A model generated the notes under the pieces. The model saw only the letters and a program-made list of their open reading frames with translations, was not told the origin of the DNA and ran no database searches. From NCBI GenBank assembly GCA_022605955.1, contig JAKCOZ010000005.1:55258750-55322749 (forward strand): a DNA stretch of 64,000 bases, read 5' to 3'. Numbering within the stretch: the first letter of the stretch is position 1; each line of letters opens with the position of its first letter. The stretch is from Rallus limicola. Its lineage: Eukaryota; Chordata; Aves; Gruiformes; Rallidae. The translations under genes were made by a program, and so were the position numbers. Positions 1 to 46,785 of the stretch are shown piece after piece.

Positions 1-872
1 CCTAGGAGAACAGGAAAAACTTCCATGTAACACCTGCCTCACGTAACCAGCCCACGTCACGTGGCTATACACATCTTCAACACGTCCACGCAGCTCCTAC
101 AGTAAACTGTCAGCAATACAACTTTCCCTCCATTGTGTATTTTCTCACCCAACACCCAAATTAACCCTCTGCTCCTCTGAGATACTTTGAGCAGAACCTT
201 CTGGTGAACAAAGCCACCACTTCCCTGAAGGATGTGCCAGAAGCCACACGCCCTTCTCATCACTCCGCCAACCCTTCCCTTCCAAAGCCTGGCACACAGA
301 GGTCTGATGAGGCCACGCACCACCCCACTGAGCTGCCCATGTGGGTGTGTATTTCCACACCAGTGAGTCAGCATTGCCCACTGGCTGTTGGAAGCAAAAG
401 AGCATCACCTGGCTTGCCACATCTCCTCGTTGACGACAGCTTCCCAGGAAGAGGGCTTGAAACTAAACAGGAAGGAGAAGTAAATTCAGCCATCAGATCC
501 ATGTCACTGTGTTTCACCCACTGTGCAATCAACCCTTCTTCCCCCAAGATGATTCAGACCTCCCAGGCAGAAGAAAACCCATCATGAAGCCTATGCCTCT
601 GACAGATGAGAGTTCAGCTGATCCTCAGTCATTTGTAAAACTTTGTTCCCCTTTCTCCACAGAAGGAGCATCTGGTATATCAGGTGTTTCACTGATCCTC
701 AAAGCGAGGGATGCTTTTTACCATCCATCACAGTACAGTCTATGACACTTAAAGCTCTGGATGTCCCAAGTCCTCAATGATTTTTGGCTCTTGATCAAAT
801 TTCAAGATCAGAACTGGACTTAACATTTGACTAGGAACATACTCTGGTTTTAATATTAATAAAAATATTACA
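1..872. other. TMEM260 intron 13 (part)
   Basis: Unique sequence with no recognisable exon on the minus strand and no repeat besides the CR1 at its right end. The next TMEM260 exon must lie further left. Confidence 0.7.
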
Positions 873-1090
873 TGAATCACTGAATCACAGAATATTAGGA
901 GTTGGAAGGGATCTCAAAAGATCACCTAGTCCAACCCCCCTCCAAGAGCAGGATCACCCAGACTAAATCACACAGGAACACATCCAGGTGGGTTTGAATG
1001 TCTCCAGAGAAGGAGACTCCACAGCCTCTCTGGGCAGCCTGTCCCAGGGCTCCATCACCCTCACAGTTCTTCCTGACATTCCCATGGATG
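873..1090 (-). repeat. CR1 LINE, 5'-truncated
   Basis: Reads from the CR1 3' tail (CTGAATCACAGAATATTAGG) through AGTCCAACCCC and GGCAGCCTGTCCCAGGGC blocks to a truncation near 1090. It lies in the gene's orientation, about 140 bases past the exon 13 donor. Same subfamily as the copies at 10975, 53070 and 57120. Confidence 0.92.
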
Positions 1091-1230
1091 AAGATTTATT
1101 ATATATTCCAAACTACAAAATATTATGATTCTGGCTGATGTTTAGTTTCTCTAACAGTGCAATGGATGTGGTTATGCTGCTGGCAGAGGAATAATGAGCA
1201 GGAAGGAGGGTAGTGTCCTCTGCATCGTAC

Positions 1231-35347
<34,117 letters not shown>

Positions 35348-35367
35348 GTGCGCCGCCGCGCCCGCGC

Positions 35368-35375
35368 CTTCCGGG
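35368..35375 (-). promoter_or_regulatory. ETS/GABP-type site
   Basis: On the gene strand this reads CCCGGAAG, a good ETS-family match, 21-28 bases upstream of the chosen ATG. ETS sites are common close to the start of TATA-less housekeeping promoters. A single short match carries limited weight. Confidence 0.4.
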
Positions 35376-35622
35376 TTCGGCCGCGAGGGGCGGGCGGGCC
35401 GTGCCACTCCACTGCCCTACGGGGGAGAGGGGGGAGGAAGGGATCATCCCCGCTCTGCCCACCTTCCCTCTCCAACCGGGTCTCGTTCGTACCGAGAGCG
35501 ACCGTCATCAACAGCTCTGGGATAGGGAACAAGCAGCGGCCGCGGAGCCGGTGGAGCGATTCAGAGCGGCTTCCCGCCTCCCTCCCTATCTCCCCGCCGA
35601 AAGGAGTTGGTACAACCGGAGA

Positions 35623-35690
35623 GGGCGGGGCGGAGAATCGCACCCTTCGGTGTGGGCGGCGGGGCGGGACCACCGCGGCGGGGTGGGCGG
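35623..35690. promoter_or_regulatory. Cluster of GC boxes (SP/KLF type)
   Basis: At least four GGGCGG cores lie in 68 bases (within 35623-35633, 35654-35659, 35661-35668 and 35685-35690), about 280-340 bases upstream of the start codon. They are the densest such group in the island and a plausible core-promoter module. Confidence 0.5.
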
Positions 35691-36012
35691 AGCGCTGGGG
35701 CCGCGGCCTTCCCCGCCTACCAGGGCTCGTCAGTTCAGCTGTAGCCGCCCCGGCGACCTCCCGCTACCGGGGCGTGTTGCTGCCCGCGGGACCCCGGCTC
35801 CGTGCGGGATTTACCCACGGGGACGGACCCTCGGTGCCCCCGGGCCGAGCTGGGCCTCCTGACACCGCAGCTTTTACTGCCGCGCTCCCGGCCTGGCCCA
35901 GGGGATTCTGCCCGCTCTCGACCGCCACGGGCCCGGCCGAGCGGCTCCTCTGGGGCACCAGCCGGCCGGTGCTGGGTAGGCTCGGAGGCCCGGCCCCGGG
36001 GCACAGGCCGAG

Positions 36013-36035
36013 CCCCCCCCCCCCCCCCCCCCCCC
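36013..36035. repeat. (C)23 homopolymer at edge of CpG island
   Basis: An uninterrupted run of 23 C on the plus strand (G on the gene strand) about 670 bases upstream of the start codon. It marks the right edge of the CpG-rich DNA and could form G-quadruplex structures on the gene strand; length is likely to vary or be mis-assembled. Confidence 0.9.
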
Positions 36036-36179
36036 TAACGCTATGGCAGTACACGGGTGATAGAAACACCAGCCCCAAGTGCGGCTGTGCCAGCCATTGG
36101 GATAGGAAAGGATTGGAGGTGTCAGCATATAGAACATTAAAAGCAGCGAGGCTTCTGAATACAAATGAAAAAGGTGTAG

Positions 36180-36297
36180 AAGGGGGTAACTAGGATAATA
36201 AAGAGCCTTATGGATTAGATCTAAGTGGAGATGTTAGAAAATTAAGTTTGTATTTATTAAAAGAAGAAGGGTTAAGGGTTGACATGACTGAAAAACC
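36180..36297 (+). repeat. Probable ancient CR1/L3-like fragment
   Basis: CTAGGATAATAAAGAGCCTT, then GAAAATTAAGTTTG and a degenerate counterpart of the usual AGAGAAGAGAAGGCTGAGGG followed by TTGACATGACTG, follow the order of the CR1 reverse-transcriptase end but are strongly diverged. It directly abuts a younger CR1 on the other strand. Confidence 0.5.
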
Positions 36298-36302
36298 ACA
36301 CA

Positions 36303-36690
36303 CAGATTCACAGAACTGCAGGGGTTCAAGGGACCTCCAGAGATCATCCAGTACAACCCCCTGCCAAAGCAGGGTCTCTAGGACAGGTCACACAGGTCTG
36401 CATCCAGACAAGGCTTGAATTTCTCCAGAGAAGGAGACTCCACACCCCCCTGGGCAGCCTGTCCCAGGGCTCCCTCACCCTCACTGGGAAGAAGTTCTGC
36501 AGCTGGTGCAGAACTCCCTGTGCTCCAACTTGTGGCCATCGCCCCTTGTCCTGTCCCCACAGACACTGAGAAGAGGCTGGCCATTTCCCTGTGTCTCCCA
36601 CACTTGAGATATTGATAACCATTGATCAGATCCCCTCTCAGTCTTTTTTTTCTCAAGGCTGAACAGCCCCAGGTCACTCAGCATGATGTT
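36303..36690 (-). repeat. CR1 LINE 3' end
   Basis: From CAGATTCACAGAACTGCAGG and GATCATCCAGTACAACCCCC to AGGCTGAACAGCCCCAGGTC. Nearest CR1 to the TMEM260 CpG island on its upstream side. Confidence 0.92.
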
Positions 36691-39600
36691 CTGGGGACTG
36701 GAGGAGCTGGTGCCAAAGGACCCTTTGGAAAAAGCCAGCACAAAAGCTCAGAAAGGGCACAAGCTGAAACTGAGAAAGGTATTAAGGGAATTTAGGAGCA
36801 GTCTTTTTCCACACTCCATGTTCAGAGACAGCAAAATAATCTGAAGCTGTGGCCCACTCAGAAGTTCACTGGGTTTCCTGAAGGGACTGGGTTGAAACAT
36901 GGGCTGAGCCGTGGCTGGGCCCGTGCAGCTGCTTTCCATCCAAAAGGCAACCGCTCGGCTCTGCGGTGACCAAGTGAGCCTCAATATACTCAACTCCTTG
37001 GCAGGTTTCTGCCCTTGTTGGCTGAGGTTCATCGGGGAGAAGAAAAAGACACGTTGCAATCCTTCACCAGCCATTGTCACTATGGTAATGAGAGGGGTCA
37101 TTGTTCCCCAACCCGTTGGGGCTGCTAAAATGTAATTTTAGCAGCAAAGTGCGCAGTCTGTGTGTGAAAAGCAGGCTGTTGGCGAGGCTCTTTATCCGAA
37201 GCGTGGCTTTTTTTCTTTGTGGTATTTTTCTCTCTTTGTATTTAACTTGGAAAAGGCATCCAAAGACAAATGTTAACCGTGACTGATTACAATTATATTG
37301 ATGGGGGCGGTAGCAATTTAAAGGCGAATATCGAAATGTGGAAGAATGGGCTGGTAATAATATGGTAAGGACAAACTATGCTTTAATTGTCCTGCAAGTT
37401 GTTTCATATCTTTGTCATGCAGAAACTGGAACTTTTAGGGTGCCAGTGACAAAGTACTTTGCTGTAATATGGTAGGGCAGGCTCACAGCAGCCTTTATCT
37501 TGCTGAATAACTACCACCGTTTCAAAGGCCAGGATTACAGACACACTTTATGTCAGCACAAACGCTCTGAAGAGTGCATTTACATTTTTCTTCTGTAAGC
37601 AGAAATCTATTAATTCATGAGATTTGGCTTTCCCCCTTCTTTTTCCAGGCATGACCCAGGGGTCCAACCAAGACAAGAAGGACATATGGACCCTCTTTTT
37701 GGTACAGATAGACCCTCTTTTTTGGTTTTGTCAGAACCAGGCAGATATTATTTGACTTTTAATTCATGACCTGGGAGTAGAGTTCTCCAAACCCAAGTTA
37801 GATTCACCTCACAGCAGAGCAACACACAGACACCCTCCAGGCTTTCTCAAAAGCCTTGAGGATGGGCTCAACAGCAATAAAGAAAAGAACTACTTAGAAG
37901 ATACCCCAAAACCACAGTAGGGCAAGTGGAGAGCCTTTGAAAGGCCGTCTTGTGCTACTCATATTGATTTATTTTTAAAAAAAAACCTCAACAGCCCTGG
38001 AACTTGTAGCACGAGAGCATACTCTAGTGGCAACTGAGCAAAGAAAGTGCTCAGGGTTTGTGCAGCTTCTCGATGTGAGACACCTCCCACATTGTAAGGA
38101 GGGGGGCTTATTCTCTGCTATCTCCTCCTGCTTCATGCTCTGCGCTCAGCCCGACAGGAAATACCCAAGGCAGGCAGAGAAAATAAACAGGAACTTCTAA
38201 AAGTCATTTTAAAAACACAGCTTGAGAACTTATCTCTCCAAAATGGCTGTGTACTTAGAGAGTTGTCTTTTCACCAGGCTCTGTTGCAGATTTTCTCCTG
38301 AGAGACCCAGTTTAGAGGAGGCAGGAGATAGGAAAAGGGAGAATAATACTTAAAGCAAATTCTGTTCACCCATGGCAGTGTCATTACAAACTTGAATGAG
38401 CACAGTTATTGCAAATAAATAAAAACAATAGACCAGAACCAGTTTTACATAAGAAAATACTGAAATACTGTTCAATTAGTCCTAAGCTTTAGTTAAACCT
38501 TTTCTTTTGCCCATCAGGTGATAAGGTTAATACAGAAAGCACTCAACTGCTGTACTTGTGTAACAACAGTCAGCATCCGTTTAATGAACTTACGTGTATA
38601 CACATTTAGCAAAGCTTCAGTATTGTCAGCGCTGGACTGGGGCAGAATTTTAATGGAAAAGTAGTCAGCCTGGACTTCATCGTAAACAACATCCCTGTGT
38701 AAGGAGAGCAGGTCCTCCTGGGGACCATTAACAATACAAATAAGCACCACTTTGATAGTCAAACAAAAAGTTTGGCAGTATTGCTGCTGACAATACATGC
38801 CTGCCTGCAAAACACGACAGGGAAGATTATGCTACTTTTATTTGTTCTTGAACTTTATGACTTCTTGGGTTGGTTTTTTTTTTTGGGGGGGTAGGACCAG
38901 GCTCATACTCATGTTTACAGCAATATGACTGCTGTAGCTAGGGAACTTCCAAGTGGGATGAAGTAGAACAACAGCACACGCTAAGCTGGGCAGAGGTGAG
39001 AAGTCCAAAGCAGCGTGTGCAGTTGAAGGGAGGAGGAGCGTGGCTGTAACCAGGTCTGCTGGCCCAGCTCTCTGCACAGCCTGGCTGCTAGCATCATGCT
39101 GGCTGTCATCTGGCATGGGGAAGGGGACCCCAGGGGTGACTGGGAGAATCTGGGGGCTCATATATCCGTGGGAAAAGAGACTTGGATCCACCATTCACAG
39201 GTGGATATTGAAATTAAAAAGGTTTATTTCTTATATTTGGGGAAGAAAGTTAATCAATCTAATTTCCCCATGCAGATCTTGTTTCTCACAATATTGCAAC
39301 TTTGTAAGACAATCACTTTTACCAGAGCCCTCCAGTCTCTGCCTCCACCCATCATAGCAGCTTCCCAGACCATTTCCCAACACACCGAGCAGTCACAGAT
39401 TCCATTTGTCTCAGCCAGTTTTCCCAGAGCTCTGAAAATCAGCTCTCTGTTTTCACACCTGATTTCCTACAACTAATATAATTTCTTTATCCACAGGCCT
39501 TACTAGCAGGCCAGACCTGGTGCCTGAGCTCTACAGTAACTCCACAAAGACCCATCTTCTCACAGGTGCAGCTGAAGCACCACATGAGGCCCCTGCTCCC

Positions 39601-40107
39601 TTCAACCCCACACCACTGAGTTACTCCATGATTGGTATTTGCAAGAAAGGAATACCTTTCTCCACTGCAAAATACATTTAAATGCTTTTCACCCTTCCTT
39701 TAATTACAGATGTAGGACATCAACCAATGCAACTGGGCCACAGTGAAATGCCCAAACACAACATGCAGCTGAAGACCTACAACAGAAGGTGCTTCAAGGA
39801 TTTCCAGTGTTTCAAACTCTCCTTCCATCACTTGTGTTCACAGTTTCAGTAAAACTCATCAGATTAATAAATTAGATAAGAATTTTTCATTTTACATCCA
39901 GTTCCCTACTTCATTCCTATTTATTAAGATGTGATCAGATTGCATCAGCTGAGGGTCATGCTCAGAGAACTTGAAAGCAAAAGATGAGTATTAAACAAGA
40001 AGTGCACTACCTGTAATGACTTTCCTTACCTGGGTTTACCAGTACCTTCTTACCTGGGCTTGCCATACCTTCATGTTCTTGATGAAGGGAAAATTTCAGC
40101 TGTGAGC
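36691..40107. other. Intergenic, upstream of TMEM260
   Basis: No gene seen. The 37.10-37.64 kb part looks conserved; the rest (including 37.65-40.1 kb) is unique sequence with short poly(A) or poly(T) runs only. Confidence 0.75.
37100..37640. promoter_or_regulatory. Candidate conserved non-coding block upstream of TMEM260
   Basis: Unique sequence about 1.8-2.3 kb upstream of the start codon. It begins with a perfect 11-base inverted repeat (37121-37131 with 37135-37145) and contains GATTACAATTATATTGATGG, TATGCTTTAATTGTCC and CAAAGTACTTTGC. No coding frame. Confidence 0.42.
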
Positions 40108-40262
40108 CCTTCTAGAGGGAGGGCTGAGGAGGGACTTTATATCTGCCTATAATGACCTGAAAGGAGGGTGTAGAGAGGTGGGGGTTGGCCTCTTTGACCA
40201 TTTAACTTGAGAAAATGCTGAACAGCAGCAGGTGGTGTAGAACAGTGGGAGAGGGGTGATCT
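40108..40262 (+). repeat. CR1 LINE eroded internal fragment
   Basis: TATCTGCCTATAATGACCTG and GAGGTGGGGGTTGGCCTCTT match the CR1 3' region; both ends are eroded and the tail is missing. Confidence 0.75.
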
Positions 40263-43200
40263 AAGAGGCACTTCAGCCAAGGACTTCTTTCTTTTCATCA
40301 ATGTACTGCTCCACAAAGAAGCAGCTCATGTCCCATTGCCATGCCTGTGCTTCCTAAGAGGAAGGCAGTGAGAATCCTTATGTGTAGGCAGACTGTTTAT
40401 AACCAGACCCTGGAGGCATACACCCCTGCCTGCTCCTACAGGTCCAAGTTAGAGATGCTGCACCTTTGAACCCTGAGGAGGCAATGCTGCTAAACCTTCC
40501 AGAGAAGGGACTTGGCAGGGGACTCCCATTTTCCACATATACCAGCAGCCCCATGGATGTGGGGTCCATTAGCGGTGTGTCAGCATGCAGAACATGCCAT
40601 TTCAGGGATGATTTGTGTTACCTGGAGAGCTTCAATGTCATAAATCCACATTTTGAAGGAGAGAGGGCTGGAGGGTTAGCCCATGGGCAGGGTTAATGGG
40701 TTTGTTAGGCTGAGTTGACTAGTTTGTTTTCCCCAGGCCAGCTCAGGCTCAGCCCTGTGAGTCCTTGCTCTAGTGGGTGACAGTTTTAGGGTGGTATTTT
40801 TATTACACAGGAGCAAACCAATATTTTTTTCTCTTATATTCTCAACAATGGCTGAGCCATTTAAGAAGCTCCCATAAAATTCAGGCTGGGACAGTGAGAT
40901 TCTCCATCACTTCAGAAAAACAAGCTTTTGCCAAATCTTACCCATGTTTCCTTTGCTACATCAGTGGCTGAGAGGGCTACATCTGAGCCCAGCAGATACA
41001 TCCACACAGCTCAGATGAACCTCTGCCCTCTGTATGCACTCTTCCTAGCAAAGATCCTGAATGTGCTCCATCCACTTGTTCCAAGGTCTGTACAGGTCCT
41101 GCAGTTGCTCTCCTTAGAGGTCAGGAAGCACAAAAACAGAATCAAGGTATTTTGGCTCCATCTCCATTTCCTGTAGAAGGCCAGGCTAGGAAACAGATTA
41201 AATGGATTATATTAAATCCAGATTAAATCCTGGCGTATACCCAGGCCTGACTTGCCCATTCACATTGCCAGTTGCTCAGTGCCCATGTGGACAGAGCATT
41301 GCACAAGCAGTCCACATTCGAGCTAGCAGCCTTGTGAAAGATGTTGGGAAAATGCACCCTAAATTTAGTTTATCTGTTTGACCTCATCTGTGGGGTGTCA
41401 TTACAAGGAGCTGGGCCCCAGCACCAAAAGACCAGATGAGGGAAGCACACTTTGTTGCAACTGTTTACATCACCAGTAAGGGCACAACTGAACATGTATT
41501 AAAATACAGCCCCAACCCAGACCTCCTCTTCCTGGTGCGCCCCAAAACTTGCTTCTGAACACTAGCAGGTAACCTTACAGTATGGCCATTAGGTGATCTG
41601 GGGTATGGGCCCAGGTTCAAATACAACCTAAATAACAGGTGCTGCCAGAATTTTTCCTGCTGACACTGAAGCAGAGGGGCACAGCAAATAATGTATATCA
41701 GGCTCTCAAGAGTTAGAAAACACCAGCACAGAACTTCAGTATGTCCCTCTAAGCCATGAGTGTTAAAGGCAGCGTTACCCAGATGCCTGTGGTTGGGTTT
41801 TGTTATTTTTCCCCATGCCTCATTGGATACCCAGGATGAATAGTGATTCAGAAATAAATCAGTCATCATTTTCATAATCAAGAGATGCTGGTGAAGATGC
41901 TGGAGGATCTAAGGTGGCTGTGATGAGGGGCTGCAGACTGTGCAAGTGAAAGGAAGACCAAAGACAGAGTTGTAGTAAATCTTGTTGTCATATGAGTGAG
42001 GCTTTCCCAGGAGTGAAACGGGGCAGTTGGAGTGCTCTTAAAACAGAGCACTTCCCATCTGGCACTGCCTAATCTTGGATTTGAAGTAGAGTCATCTTGC
42101 TCTGAGCATCTATTGAACACCAAATGGCTGTTGACAATCACGTGAAACAACGTTGAGCAGAATGCAAGAGACCAAGGTTTTTGCAGCATATAACAGGGTT
42201 TCCTAAAACTGTTATTTCAAGGGTGGATAGAAAGAATTCATTTGGTAGGGCAGTTCTTAAGACCTTCATGATACCTTGACTGAAGGGCAATAGCTTCTAC
42301 ACCCTCCTCCTTCTCCCTTCTCTTGCATCAAAGAGCCCAAGAGAGAGTGACTACAATGTTACATGGTCAGGAGTCACTACAAAGTCTGCTTTTATGTTAA
42401 TGTGCCTGATTTTACCACTGCTTATAATTTATAAGCTTCAGACTTCTCCTCCTTTGCTTTCTGTGGCTTGCTCTTTCCAGGTTCCTCACAAACCAAAATG
42501 AGGAAAACACATCTCATTTTTCAAAGGCCCAAACTGCCAGTGCAGGAAATAGCTGAGTGCTGGGCCTTGAGCTCTGGGCCTGCCTTCATCCCTCACTGCC
42601 TTCAGCTGATTTACTCCCTGTTTGGTGTAACCCAAAGCAGAATTTGCCTCTTGCTGTTTTTCCACGGCATTAAGGCCTTCAAAGAAAATCCCACAAAAAG
42701 ATTTAGGCACGAACAAAATCTCCTGCTTTCCCCAAATCTGTCTGAACTTACACTGCGAATGAAAGCGCAGAGGAACCAAAGCCTTTTGGAGGGAGTGGGG
42801 GGGCTCTCTAGCAGGGTCAGCTGTGCATATATTTACACATGATATTAGCAGGAAAAAAAGCAAAATGGGTGCATCATGACCCAAGGTGGTCCAAATGGTG
42901 TGTGCTATCATTACCTCTGGGGTCAGCTGGTGACTTGATAAGCACGATGAGCTAACAAGTGACAGCTTAATCAGTAGAGATAATTCTTCTGCAATATATG
43001 AGATAATTGCACCCTTTTTTTCCCCCCTGATTTTTAGGAACCTTGTGGATTTTTTCACTCATAAATATGAGATAATGCCGTACAACTCGACCTTCCCTAA
43101 CACAGCTTTTGCAGAAAGCAGCATAATACCCACTGGTCGGTTGTGAATATAGCTACTGGCTTATCTAGGGTGTTTTTTTGTCCACTGAGGCTGACTGACT

Positions 43201-45119
43201 GGAAAGAACAACAGGAAAACGACAAGAAAAACCTTTAAAATTATTTTTTTTTGTATGAATGGATAAAACCCATCAGGTTCTGAATTGAGGGAGCTGCTCT
43301 TGTTATTTTCTGGGAGACACCAAGGGCAGGGTGAAGACATCTGAGGGGTCTCATCTGTCATCTTCCCAGAAAGGACCCAGCTCTGCAGCGCTTCTAGGGA
43401 AGGAAACTGTTTGCTAAAGACGTAAGCTTTGCATAATCCATCCCTTCACCTGGCACTTCCTTCCCCTGCCCTGGCTAAAATCACACCTCTGAGGTGCTGC
43501 CAGTGGGGCCTCCTGAAACAGCCCTTCTGCCAGAGACAAAGAGATGCCATTCAGACAGCCCCTTGGTGTTAAAAAAAGCCATGGCAGAGCAGGAGGGAGG
43601 CTGGACAGTCTGCGGACTCTGGGGTGGCCACATTGAGATGCCACATTAGTCCTGCACTCCAGACAAGATGTGTCAGAAGTCCAGATTGGAGGGTGGAGGA
43701 TATTCTGTCTCCCACCTCCTTTGGCTCGCTTGAATTTCTCCTGTCTTGGGCCGACTGGAATTAAAATAAAAGAGTCAGGACTGCACACTGCCAAATTCCC
43801 TTGGTTGCAGTCAAATAGGAATGGCTGCCCATCTCCACCCCTCGCTCATTTGTTTGTGCCTGTAATAACTGGATTTCCCAGCTGGTCTTCCAGCCCAGGA
43901 CCTGCTTAACTCCAGTGAGCAAACATGAGTAAGGGAATTCTGTCCAAGCAGGCAGGTGCAGTGGCTGGATAGCTTGTGGATTTCCCTTCTGCCACAAAAC
44001 AGCAGTTACTGCACATATGTTGCAAAGATAAGCATTGTTTGCCATCAGTGGAGGAAAAGCCAGAGGCTCGCTGCAATTTGAGAGCCTCGCTGCTGAAGAG
44101 ATACGGGAGCGAAAGGTATATGTGAGAATCAGGGAGGATGCTCTCTCAGCAGCTCAGTAAAAAAAGACAAAGCATTCTGACTCCGGCTTCTTGCAAACAG
44201 GGAGGGCATCTGCCCTGGAGGTAGCAGTTATAGGCTTAGATCTGTGGCCAGCACTGGCAGGAGTGTTGGGCTCAGGTTAGGCTTCCCAAGGAGACTTGTT
44301 AAAACATGGGAGAGGTCTAAAAACTGCTGTAAGAATCAGTAGGGGTGCAAAAAACCCCCTTGCAGTTCCATTTAGCAATCTACAGCTTAGTGGAGAGGAG
44401 GGTAGGCAGTAACTTGACCATGCTCTGTAGGTACCCCATGAGGAGAAGGTTTCTGACATTAGAAGGCTGATTTATTGAGCAGACAAAGACAAAGTCAGCC
44501 TGAAGTGCTAAAAGCTGTGATTAGGTAAACTACACCTAGAAGTAAGGTGAGCGGTCCTGAGCGAAGAGAATTAAACACTGGATAAATTTGCCTGGGGAGA
44601 CAGGCACTGGTTCCCTCCTCTGCGTGGTGACGGCCACACACCACACACCCACCCTTTCTCCTCTTGATCTTTCCTACTTCTTTTCCAGTTCCCTGTTGTC
44701 TTTTCCAAGGGATGCAGGGGACTTGAGATGACTTAAATGTCTCTCAAACTATGTGTGGAGACAGACACAATAACAAACAGCCCAACAGAAGGGCCAGGCC
44801 TGTGGGATTCAGTGTTTACCCACCAGGATACCCCAATTCCCAGACCAGCCGGGAAGACTGGGGTCTCCACTAGAACATCTGCTTTAGGGATGGAGTCTCC
44901 AGACTTCTTCCCCTGTCCTGTGCAATATTTCTGAGGGACTAAGACAGGCAGAGTGGTCCAGCCCTGTATATGACACGATCTGTAGATATGACCAGTGCCA
45001 CCAGCAGCACCGGCCTTATTCCACCTCATAAAGCAACATCCCACAGTCCACGGAGCTCCAGGAGGCCAAGGCTGGGAGGAGAATAAGACCTCCCTGTTTT
45101 TAACATCCTCTAATCCCTG

Positions 45120-45770
45120 CCCTCCATAATCAGTTTTAAAATGGCCATCAAATCTTCCCTCTGCCTCTAATTGAAAAAAGTGATGTCAGCAATAATCTGC
45201 TGCCCCAATTTATCTCTGTATATTTGGGCAGTTGGGGCTAATGCATTGTTTCATAAACATATGTTTTAGCCCAGCCTTGCAAGCGTGCACACAAAGAGAG
45301 AGCTCTGAACACTCTGCACTAGTTATGGAGACTAATGCCTTAAATATTACTTTTAATACTAATGTCAGATTATTAAAAAACATAATCCATTCTCCTGTTT
45401 GGACCTAATATAAGCAGGAGGATAAGAGGGCTTCTATCCATGCATTAACACATTTCATGGAGTGTAAAGCCACTTTCTTCCTCTTAAAACATAAGGTCAG
45501 GAACTAATAGAATCTGTACTTGGAGTGGGTTTTTAAAACATATTACATAGAAAGTTTAGTGAAAGTTAATCTGTCGCTAAGTGTCGGCTGGAGCTGTGTG
45601 GGTAAACAAGAAATAAATATAATTCACATGCAATTTTTCCCTGTTAAAGACCTATCTGTGCACTTTAAAACATTTATGTTTAAATAGAACAGAGACCAGC
45701 ACTTAAGAAGCACTCAGCTCAAAGCAGCTTTATGTAAATGTGTCGTAAGGGACTAAAATAAAGTAAGCTA
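45120..45770. promoter_or_regulatory. Candidate conserved non-coding block, intergenic
   Basis: Repeat-free, AT-rich, with TCAGCAATAATCTGCTGC, GCTAATGCATTGTTTCAT, GACTAATGCCTTAAATAT and ATGTCAGATTATT; strong enhancer-like look without any coding frame. Confidence 0.45.
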
Positions 45771-46599
45771 CCCAAATCTCCCAAAGATAAAGGAAGAAGG
45801 GCTCTGACCCCATGTGAATTCTACCCCAAACCCGTCCACGTGCTTCACTCCCATTCTCCCATCTGCATCTCTACATGGTGGCGTTCTCCATCTCCCTCTG
45901 GCTGCCCCACACATCTGCTTTGTTCTCAGGCAGCACTGGGGCTCCAAGATGGTTTGGCACTGGTTGTAGTGGGACTGTTCCTGGCACTCCAGTCCCAACC
46001 AGCAAGTCTATCACTGCCAATGTCCTCTTTGCCAACTGCAGGACCTCCTTAGCCACACATTCCTACCATGGCTGGCTGGGTCATTTCCAAAACCAGCCCG
46101 CTTTGCCCATTTCCTTTGCCCAACCTCTGTAGAGAGATTTTGAGAGCCCAAATCAGGCAGTGAAGCAATGATGATATACACAAAGGGCTAATTTTTGAAC
46201 AGGACCTGTAAATTTGGCAAAACCATCATTTTTAAGCAGCCTCAGCTCTCCCACGTTGGCGCGGAGGCCAGGCAGCTGACCCTGCTGCAACTCATTTAAT
46301 TGCTTATCTGGAGGTTTGGGGGCGGGGAGGGGGCTGGCAGGCAATTCAGAAACCAGGCTTTGGAGTGCAGAGCCGGGGTGACCGTCCTCCCTGGGGGAAG
46401 GCACACGGCAAGCTGCTGCCCAGCTCTGCCTCCTCTTTGCTCCAACAGCGCATCCTCTGGGCCGCTCCACCACCACCCTGGTTACAATAGGAACCATTTG
46501 AGTCCCCAAAAATGGAATTAAGCATCACTGGGAGGGGTGCTGACTGCCAAGGGGGGGGAGATGAGAGGGCAATGGGAGAAGCAGGAGGTGGAAGCTTGT

Positions 46600-46785
46600 G
46601 CTGGCAGACACCAGCACTTGGCCCCCGTGCTCCCAGCCACATGCCAGAGATTTAAGCTTCATAAACAGGCTCCAGCCACATGAAAGAGATTGATGACATA
46701 TGGATTTCATACATTCGGCAAATGAAAGAAAAGCTCTCTACGGCTGCATGAGATTAGCAGAATTTATGTGCTCTTCCTTATAGCA
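46600..46785. promoter_or_regulatory. Candidate conserved non-coding block, intergenic
   Basis: Unique sequence with TTAAGCTTCATAAACAGG, GATTGATGACATATGG and GAGATTAGCAGAATTTATG. Short and only suggestive. Confidence 0.35.

Noticed and set aside
35348..35407. N-terminal extension of TMEM260 from an upstream GTG
   Set aside because: In frame and open, but needs non-ATG initiation; the downstream ATG gives a length agreeing with human. Not excluded, only less likely.
42486..43058. 190-codon minus-strand frame with a signal-like hydrophobic stretch
   Set aside because: Begins at GTG rather than ATG, no family resemblance, no splice or promoter context. A frame of this length is plausible by chance in 64 kb.
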